NCBI GenBank assembly: GCA_009773395.1
Contig: WRPI01000001.1
Coordinates: 472,425 to 536,424, forward strand
Source: Hyphomonadaceae bacterium
GTDB lineage: Bacteria > Pseudomonadota > Alphaproteobacteria > Caulobacterales > Aquidulcibacteraceae
Direction: 5' to 3'
DNA: 64,000 nucleotides
Shown here: positions 58,209-64,000 of the stretch, one piece after another
How the letters are laid out: every line of letters starts with the position of its first letter
How positions within the stretch are numbered: position 1 is the first letter of the stretch
Made by a program: the position numbers and the translations under genes
The notes under the pieces: model-generated
The model's input: only the letters and a program-made list of their open reading frames with translations
Databases searched by the model: none
Told to the model about the DNA's origin: nothing

Positions 58209-58383
58209 AAATGCTTCGAATAATGCGTCTGCGATGCATTACCTATTTATTGAGCTCAGGCTTCAGCATCCACACTCCTACAATCCAAGCGCGGTAAGTA
58301 ATCCACGACTAGTCTTGAACGTCCCGCGCGCCAAATCATAAATTCTCGTTCGAAAACCGATTCATGCTTTTTGCCGCAATGCT

Positions 58384-58800
58384 CTAATTGAAAGATGACT
58401 TCAGCGCCGCAACAGGTGCAACTTCGGCAACAGGAATTTGTGGTTTTGGAGCCTCAACCATTGGTGGTGTAGCAATTGGTAGCTCTGTCGTATTCGTGCC
58501 AAACCCGTATTGCGATAAGCGCTCGCGCGCAACTTCGAGTTGGCGTTTTGTGAAAATGCCTTCCCATTGCGGATCCACAACCAATGCCTCAACTGATAAA
58601 TCTAGCCTATTGTAATTCTTGAGGCTGGCAATTCCGATTAGATATTTCTTATTACCCAATATTTTTTTAGCGGCGCGATAGCCACCGATGCTATCCGCGA
58701 GATCTTTTAGGAAAGTCTGGCGATGGTTACACTCTATCTGAGTCCTTTTATACAAGCCCGAAACTGCTTCGCTAAATCTAATTTTCTTTGCTTCAATCAT
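58384..58800 (-). CDS. small protein of unknown function
   Basis: 138 residues from the ATG at 58800 (MIEAKKIRFSEAV), with TTGGAAAAAATT upstream. The first 100 residues look folded (IGGYRAAKKILGNKKYLIGIASLKNY, ALVVDPQWEGIFTKRQLEVARERLSQYG), ending in an Ala/Pro-rich tail (IATPPMVEAPKPQIPVAEVAPVAA). I do not recognise a family. Codon use is like its neighbours. It lies 58 to 71 bases from the Lrp-type gene, on the same strand, and has a plausible ribosome site. Confidence 0.55.
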   Translation of the reverse strand: MIEAKKIRFSEAVSGLYKRTQIECNHRQTFLKDLADSIGGYRAAKKILGNKKYLIGIASLKNYNRLDLSVEALVVDPQWEGIFTKRQLEVARERLSQYGFGTNTTELPIATPPMVEAPKPQIPVAEVAPVAALKSSFN

Positions 58801-58870
58801 AATTTTTTCCAATTAAGATATTTCTATAAGCGCAATGTCAATTATTTGCAAAAAGCGCAACCATTTTTTC

Positions 58871-59338
58871 TTATATGTGAACGGATTTGCCGCGTGACAC
58901 CGCACGCATCGCAATCGCGGTATTGATTCGGCTAACATTAGGTAGTTTGGTTAAAACTTCGCGGTGAATCCTTTCAAGATCTTCAATATCGCGGGCGACA
59001 ACCCTCAATAAATAATCATCTTGCCCAGTCATAAGCCAACATTCGAGAATTTCTGGTTGCGATTTTATGGTTCTCTCGAACGAAGTCAAATCCTTATCGG
59101 TTTGGGCATTCAAAGAAATTGAAACAAACACATTTATTGTGAGACCCAGTTTTTGTGGATCTATTTCGCACGAATAGGCAGTTATGACTTTGTCGCGCTC
59201 CAGCTTTTCAATGCGCCTCCGACAAGCGCTTTCCGACATGTTTAGTTCCAATGCCAAAGCAGTGATTGTTGCGCGCCCATCTTGCTGCAGTGCGCGAAGA
59301 ATAGCGCGGTCATTCTTATCAAGAGCGGTGGAATCCAT
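58871..59338 (-). CDS. Lrp/AsnC family regulator (probable alanine dehydrogenase regulator)
   Basis: 155 residues. The N-terminal winged helix reads LDKNDRAILRALQQDGRATI, ALALELNMSESACRRRIEKLERDKVIT. The C-terminal RAM domain has the ligand-binding pattern FVSISLNAQTDKDLTSFERT, CWLMTGQDDYLLRVVARDIEDLERI. It is divergent from the alanine dehydrogenase gene across a 118-base gap, the classic arrangement for Lrp-type activators such as AldR that sense alanine and switch on ald. The ATG at 59338 is the obvious start. Confidence 0.93.
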   Translation of the reverse strand: MDSTALDKNDRAILRALQQDGRATITALALELNMSESACRRRIEKLERDKVITAYSCEIDPQKLGLTINVFVSISLNAQTDKDLTSFERTIKSQPEILECWLMTGQDDYLLRVVARDIEDLERIHREVLTKLPNVSRINTAIAMRAVSRGKSVHI

Positions 59339-59456
59339 CTTAATATCCTTAGATTTTGGCCAATATCCACCGATTTTTCTATCTTTGTCAATGATTTTTG
59401 CTTAGAATCGCCAATATAATCATGCTATCTTTGGCAGATAATATGGGAGTTTAGAC

Positions 59457-60542
59457 ATGAAAATTGGTGTTCCAAAAGAAATCAAACCGCAAGAAAACCG
59501 GGTTGGTGCAACCCCTGGAACTGTTTCACAATTGGTGGCAAATGGTCATGAAGTTTATGTCGAAACTGGCGCTGGCCTTGGGATCGGCGTGAAAGACGAA
59601 GCCTATGTTAAAGTTGGCGCAAAAATTCTTGCAACTGCCGATGAAGTATTTGCAACCGCGACCATGATTGTAAAAGTCAAAGAGCCGCAATTGGTTGAAT
59701 GTGCACGGCTTAGACCACATCATATACTGTTCACTTATTTGCATTTGGCACCAGACCCTGAACAAGCCAAAGCACTTATGGCGTCGGGCTGCACAGCGAT
59801 TGCTTATGAAACTGTAGTTGGAAAAGATGGTGGATTGCCATTGCTTGCACCGATGTCCGAAGTTGCTGGCCGCATGGCGACCCAAGTTGGTGCGCATTGT
59901 TTGCTTAAGCCGCAAGGCGGTTTGGGCAAATTATTGGGCGGCGTTCCCGGTGTTGCCCCCGCAAAAGTCGTTATTTTGGGCGCGGGCGTGGCTGGCACCA
60001 ATGCCGCAGAAATTGCGCACGGAATGCGCGCAGATGTTACAGTTTTTGACAGATCAAAAGCCGCCCTTGTCGCGATAGACAAAATGTTCGCAGGCTCTGT
60101 TACCACCTTGATGTCAACACCAGATGCGGTTGAAGAAGCAGTATTGGACGCAGATTTGATTATAGGCGCGGTGCTTATTCCCGGTGCTTCGGCACCAAAA
60201 TTGGTCACAAAGGCGATGCTAAAAGACATGAAAGACGGCTCGGTTTTGGTTGATATATCGATTGACCAAGGCGGCTGTTTTGAAACTTCCCACGCTACCA
60301 CACATTCTGAGCCTACTTATGTAATTGATGGCGTCGTGCATTATTGCGTCGCCAATATGCCGGGCGCAGCACCATTGACATCAACTTATGCGCTTAATGC
60401 AGTTACCGCGCCTTATATGTTGGCACTGGCCAATAAGGGCGTGGAGCAAGCCTTGGCAGATGATGCGGGTTTTGCTTTGGGCTTAAATGTCCAAAATGGG
60501 CAGATTATGCATGAGGCAGTGAAAGAAGCATTGGGCTTTTGA
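59457..60542 (+). CDS. ald: alanine dehydrogenase
   Basis: 361 residues. Converts L-alanine to pyruvate and ammonia with NAD+. N-terminal MKIGVPKEIKPQENRVGATPG and the ALDH-like Rossmann domain with VVILGAGVAGTNAAEIAHGM match the family; the substrate residues in RPHHILFTYLHLAPD and HTTCHSEPTYVIDGVVHYCVANMPG-type segment are present. The ATG at 59457 has GGGAGTTTAGAC upstream. It is divergent from the Lrp-family gene, which probably regulates it. Confidence 0.96.
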   Translation: MKIGVPKEIKPQENRVGATPGTVSQLVANGHEVYVETGAGLGIGVKDEAYVKVGAKILATADEVFATATMIVKVKEPQLVECARLRPHHILFTYLHLAPDPEQAKALMASGCTAIAYETVVGKDGGLPLLAPMSEVAGRMATQVGAHCLLKPQGGLGKLLGGVPGVAPAKVVILGAGVAGTNAAEIAHGMRADVTVFDRSKAALVAIDKMFAGSVTTLMSTPDAVEEAVLDADLIIGAVLIPGASAPKLVTKAMLKDMKDGSVLVDISIDQGGCFETSHATTHSEPTYVIDGVVHYCVANMPGAAPLTSTYALNAVTAPYMLALANKGVEQALADDAGFALGLNVQNGQIMHEAVKEALGF

Positions 60543-60851
60543 CGCCAATGAATGAAGTTTAATTATTCGCCTTATTTTGGCCTCATTTTGAACAAGCCGC
60601 AAACAAGATGTCGAGCGAACATATTGTTGTCGGTTGGTGGCAATTTTGCTGATTTCTTGATTTCCCTATAGCCCCCCAGCCCCTCAATCAGGGTTTTGGC
60701 AAGCTAACCAGCCGACAATATTCTACTTCAGGCCGCAAAAAAGATAAAATGCAATGTTTTTCATTGGCATTTTACTAATGCAACATATTCGCATTTAATT
60801 CATTTTTATATGAGATATTTCCTCGATTCAGCTTTGGCTAGAGGTACGACT
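60543..60851. other. intergenic region with large inverted repeat upstream of TadG-like gene
   Basis: TTGTCGGTTGGT (60627-60638) and ACCAGCCGACAA (60707-60718) form imperfect 12-bp arms around a 68-base loop that itself holds CCCT/AGGG and a run of C residues (60673-60678). The outer context ATATTGT/ACAATAT extends the pairing. The remaining sequence is A/T rich and should contain the promoter of the TadG-like gene. The inverted repeat could be a binding site, a terminator for ald or a structured RNA; I cannot tell. Confidence 0.45.
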
Positions 60852-62795
60852 ATGGAACATGATAAAACGAATTTGATTTGCAATTTATCAGCAATGCTGG
60901 TGAAGACCTTCACAAGATCAAAACGCGCAAATGTCGCCTTAGTTTTTGCAATAGTTGCCGCGGTTGTCACTTCGGCGCTCGGAATGGGCATAGAAATTAG
61001 CCGAGTAAACGGCGGAAAAGCGAATTTGCAAGCAATCGCCGATGCGGTTGCACTTGCAACCAAAAAAGAGCAAATGGCAAAAATGAACCTAGGCGAGGCT
61101 CAATCATCGGCTGCGGCTATTACTTTTGGCCAAAGTTATTTTAATGGGCTGCGCCCTCCTACCAACTCTGGTCTAAATAATTTAGCGCCAACTTTTTCAT
61201 GGGATGCCGATGGGTCGTCGCGCGTAAGAATAGCCGGAAGACTTGATACTGTTTTTGCAGGCGTAATGGGCTTAAATTACATAAATGTAGAAGCAACTGG
61301 CGTCGCGAGTGCGGGATCTTCAAAAACCCTCGAAGTTGCAATTCTGCTTGATAACACCACTTCTATGTTTTCTAAAGATGGCCGACCTCAAACTCGCTTC
61401 ACGATGATGCGTTCGGCGGCCAAGAATTTTGTAAATATTATGTTTGACAGCGTAACTGTTCCATCGCGGTTGCGCGTTGCAGTGGTGCCGTGGGTGACCA
61501 GTGTCAATATCAAGATGGAAACTCCATTAGGCTGGGATCGTGCTGCTGCGACAATAAGAAATCCAGCAGATGCTGGCAGTAAGTTGCAAAACAACCCGAG
61601 AAATATGGCGGCATATGTTAACCAAAACACAGCAACATTGGCGACCCAATTTGCACCAGTTGGCTGGAGGGGTTGTATTTCAGGCGCGGGAGAAAGCCAA
61701 TCAACCAATGATAGCCCAATGGCTGGGATGAAATGGAACGCTCTATTGACCGCGCCACAAGTAGGAAATGCCACCCGCACCCAAAACAAAATGATTAATA
61801 CTACTTGTCAAAGCTGCACAGGCTGCGGCGGCGGCGGCGGCGGCGGTGGCGGCGGTGGCGGCGGTGGTGGTGGCGGTGGCCGCGACGGTTATTACCAACA
61901 GCCAAACAAAAGCGCTCAGTTTGCCAATTTCACTACAATGACAAACTCAAATGTCGCTTGCAGATGCACAAGTTACGCTTGTTCCTACCTTGCCTGCCCA
62001 AGTGGCCAAGCTTCAATCACTGGAATAAATTGCAACCCCAGCTCCAATAACGGCGCTTTAAATGCATTTTTCAATTTCAGTGGCACTCGCCAATGCGTCC
62101 AAGGTGGCTGCCGCGACAATCTAAATTATGGCACTGCAACAGGTTGCGTATCCGACCCCAACGAGCTTGCTTGGAATGCAGCTGGCGGCGCACGATGCAC
62201 CAATGTTTCCGCGACAACTTGGACAGCTTCAGCGGCAATTGAGGGGCCGAACATGAACTGCCCAATGCCAATGTTGGGGCTATCGGGTTCGCGCGCTCAG
62301 GTTATTGATACAATCGACAGAATGTCCCCCGCGCCCGGCGGAACGCACAATGATGTTGGTTTGCGCTGGGGCTTGCGTGCGCTTTCACCACGCCAAGAAT
62401 GGTCTAATTTCTTCGGACATTCCACTCCGCTACCATTTGGCGATGGTGCCGCAAATAAGATTATGATTCTCATAACTGATGGCGCAAATACTCAAGCCAC
62501 AAGTCTGCCTGGATTTTGGGGTTGTTCAAATACCGCTTATCCAGGTTGTTCGAGCGCGCCAACGCGATCGCAATTGGATTCAAGAATGTTGGATTGGTGC
62601 CGTGCAATCCGCGAGGATTATCATGTGGACCTTTATACTGTAGCAGTAAATGTTACGGATAGCACCGCTGTTAGCCTCCTTAATCAATGTGCAGGCGGAA
62701 TTGATGGCCATGCGTTTGCTGTTGATGCGGCATCACTTAATCAAACTTTTGAGGAAATTGCGCGATCTGCTTTCAGTTTGCGATTAAAGGAATAA
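60852..62795 (+). CDS. TadG-like pilus assembly protein with von Willebrand domain and poly-glycine tract
   Basis: 647 residues from the ATG at 60852, which has AGAGG upstream. After a short cytoplasmic part, one transmembrane helix (ALVFAIVAAVVTSALGMGIE) carries the TadE/G-type N-terminal segment. Then a VWA domain with MIDAS residues in AILLDNTTSMFSKDGRPQTR (D-x-T-x-S) and IMILITDGANTQ. Between them, after CQSCTGC, comes a run of 18 consecutive glycines (61827-61880), followed by a cysteine-rich region (about ten cysteines). TadG proteins belong to tight-adherence pilus or surface machinery. The paralogue follows after 117 bases. Confidence 0.82.
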   Translation: MEHDKTNLICNLSAMLVKTFTRSKRANVALVFAIVAAVVTSALGMGIEISRVNGGKANLQAIADAVALATKKEQMAKMNLGEAQSSAAAITFGQSYFNGLRPPTNSGLNNLAPTFSWDADGSSRVRIAGRLDTVFAGVMGLNYINVEATGVASAGSSKTLEVAILLDNTTSMFSKDGRPQTRFTMMRSAAKNFVNIMFDSVTVPSRLRVAVVPWVTSVNIKMETPLGWDRAAATIRNPADAGSKLQNNPRNMAAYVNQNTATLATQFAPVGWRGCISGAGESQSTNDSPMAGMKWNALLTAPQVGNATRTQNKMINTTCQSCTGCGGGGGGGGGGGGGGGGGGRDGYYQQPNKSAQFANFTTMTNSNVACRCTSYACSYLACPSGQASITGINCNPSSNNGALNAFFNFSGTRQCVQGGCRDNLNYGTATGCVSDPNELAWNAAGGARCTNVSATTWTASAAIEGPNMNCPMPMLGLSGSRAQVIDTIDRMSPAPGGTHNDVGLRWGLRALSPRQEWSNFFGHSTPLPFGDGAANKIMILITDGANTQATSLPGFWGCSNTAYPGCSSAPTRSQLDSRMLDWCRAIREDYHVDLYTVAVNVTDSTAVSLLNQCAGGIDGHAFAVDAASLNQTFEEIARSAFSLRLKE

Positions 62796-62912
62796 GTGCC
62801 AGATTTAAGTGCGTGTTAACCTAAATAAGTGAATACTATTGCTATTGTCTGCTAAGATATTTGCGCAATCGCGCATTTACTAAGACATGCAAGAATTTTA
62901 CGCGGGGCGCAC

Positions 62913-64000
62913 ATGTCAAATCGTAATCGCAAATCAATTTTGAAAGAATCTTCTGGTTCAACTGCCTTGATTTTTGCACTTGCTGGTGCCGCATTATTGA
63001 TTACTGCAACCGCAGCAGTTGAACTTACCCGCGTTAATGACGTGCGCTCAAAATTGGCTTCAATCACCGACGCTGCGGCCTTGGCGGGCAAACGCGCTCA
63101 AGGCCAAGCATTAGGTGTAACCGAAGCGCAGGCCAAACTTGTAGCTGAACAAGCGGCGACAGACTATTTTAACGGCAATAAATCCCAGCTTGATGGCTTA
63201 GCCACCAATTTGACTGTTAGCACAACTTGGGACCCTGATAATGCTATTCGTGTAGTTGGAAACGCAAATGCGACGATGGTATTGGGAAGCATCTTTTCGC
63301 TTAGTGGCAGTTCGCCAATTGGATATATTCCAGTGCGCACAGTCTCCGTTGCCGCCTCGGGTTCAGAAGCTTATCTAGAAATTGCTTTGGTGCTTGATAA
63401 TACTGGTTCGATGTTTAATACTGACGGCAGACCGCAAACCCGTTTCACTTTGCTGCGCCAGGCCGCGACCGAATTTGTGAATACCGCTTTCGATGCCGCA
63501 ACTGATGCTGACAAGGTTAGAATTTCTATCGTTCCTTGGGCTACAACAGTAAACATAAAAAGCGAACAACCACTTACTTGGAGCCGTGCAGCAGTCACCA
63601 CTGTGCCAATTCCAGATAGAGGCAACCGAGTTTTGCCTGCCGCAACTATAAATCGAAGCGGAAATCTCCAGCAAAACGGCCCGCAACTTGCCACAGAATT
63701 TGCACCCGTTGGCTGGCGGGGCTGTGTTTCTGGCCGCGATGAAGATACAGACGAGCCAGATGACGAAGATATGCATGGCATGAAATGGTATGCGCTTTCG
63801 GCGCAAGCAAATATGTTCACATCAACTTGGGGTCCATTGCGCCATGTAACTCGAACATGCACTTACTGTCCACCACCGCCGCCGCCTCCACCGCCTCCAC
63901 CTCCACCACCGGGACCGCCCCCTCCGCCTTGGTCGCCACCACCACCTTCTCCTCCTTCTCCGCCACCACCGCCACCACCGCCTCCACCAACCGGGATGGA
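62913..64000 (+). CDS. TadG-like pilus assembly protein, paralogue with proline tract (cut by window edge)
   Basis: The frame is open from the ATG at 62913 to the window end (about 362 residues). It has a short N-terminus, one transmembrane helix (TALIFALAGAALLITATAAV) and a VWA-type domain with VLDNTGSMFNTDGRPQTR. It matches the previous gene throughout (RFTLLRQAATEFVN, VPWATTVNIK, TEFAPVGWRGCVSG). At CTYC, where the first copy has its glycines, it has proline runs with short WSPP and SPPSPP interruptions (63870-63990). A tandem duplication is clear. The C-terminal half, including the rest of the VWA domain, is outside. Confidence 0.82.
   Translation, partial: MSNRNRKSILKESSGSTALIFALAGAALLITATAAVELTRVNDVRSKLASITDAAALAGKRAQGQALGVTEAQAKLVAEQAATDYFNGNKSQLDGLATNLTVSTTWDPDNAIRVVGNANATMVLGSIFSLSGSSPIGYIPVRTVSVAASGSEAYLEIALVLDNTGSMFNTDGRPQTRFTLLRQAATEFVNTAFDAATDADKVRISIVPWATTVNIKSEQPLTWSRAAVTTVPIPDRGNRVLPAATINRSGNLQQNGPQLATEFAPVGWRGCVSGRDEDTDEPDDEDMHGMKWYALSAQANMFTSTWGPLRHVTRTCTYCPPPPPPPPPPPPPPGPPPPPWSPPPPSPPSPPPPPPPPPPTGM

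Noticed and set aside
61827..61880. GGC/GGT tandem repeat considered as a CRISPR or satellite
   Set aside because: It is an in-frame poly-glycine tract of a protein, without spacers.

Overview
The window looks like chromosome of a low-to-moderate GC alphaproteobacterium, most likely near the Caulobacterales/Hyphomonadales/Maricaulales. The pointers are a PodJ-like polar organiser, a GapR (DUF2312) nucleoid protein, a ChvG/ChvI pair, a TIGR02302-type membrane protein, the TSUP-TIGR02186 pair, a CnoX-like thioredoxin that keeps its WCGPC site, an SDHAF4 (DUF1674) protein and TadG-like secretion genes. This placement rests on gene families recognised by eye; no search was run. Almost everything is ordinary housekeeping and envelope biology. 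There is no integrase, transposase, CRISPR array or recognised defence system.

Layout. 1-4.1 kb (minus strand): TIGR02302-like fragment, L-2-hydroxyglutarate oxidase-like enzyme, MsrA, a small basic protein, GapR and a TPR protein. 4.1-9 kb: LeuC, a large secreted M14 peptidase and inorganic pyrophosphatase. 9.3-16.4 kb: a complete RND efflux system (permease, lipoprotein adaptor, TetR regulator, divergent outer-membrane lipoprotein) with a palindromic operator. 16.9-22.4 kb: lone XRE regulator, ZapE, MmsA, two tandem paralogous acyltransferases and TerC. 23.0-27.6 kb: F1 ATP synthase operon atpH-A-G-D, without atpC, closed by an intrinsic terminator. 27.6-32.3 kb: EVE protein, a tightly coupled six-gene cassette resembling phage tail fibre/baseplate genes, then TIGR02186 and TSUP. 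32.5-39.1 kb: PodJ-like protein, PhhB, ChvG/ChvI. 39.1-47 kb: formylglycine-generating enzyme coupled to a sulfatase, class A acid phosphatase, soluble CZB chemoreceptor, secreted EEP phosphodiesterase and S9 peptidase. 47.2-54.4 kb: tRNA-Gly, Ala-tRNA(Pro) editing protein, CnoX, Trm112-like, ArgG, DUF1648-like, Kup, SDR and 2OG-Fe(II) oxygenase. 54.5-64 kb: proline-rich secreted protein, HAD phosphatase, SDHAF4, RsmB, small hypothetical, Lrp-type regulator divergent from alanine dehydrogenase, and two tandem TadG-like von Willebrand proteins, the second cut by the window edge.

The least explained content is non-coding. At least five intergenic copies (about 200 bp each) of an element made of three consecutive hairpins are spread over the window. 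Stems change sequence between copies while keeping base pairing, and the single-stranded linkers are conserved. A second family has two hairpins around a conserved 15-nt linker and three copies, each at or over the 3' end of a gene; one supplies the last codons of the ChvG-like kinase. Other oddities are an extra pair of predicted membrane helices in the RND permease, a duplicated SDHAF4 3' tail differing only at synonymous sites, and glycine versus proline homopolymers at the same point of the tandem TadG-like proteins.
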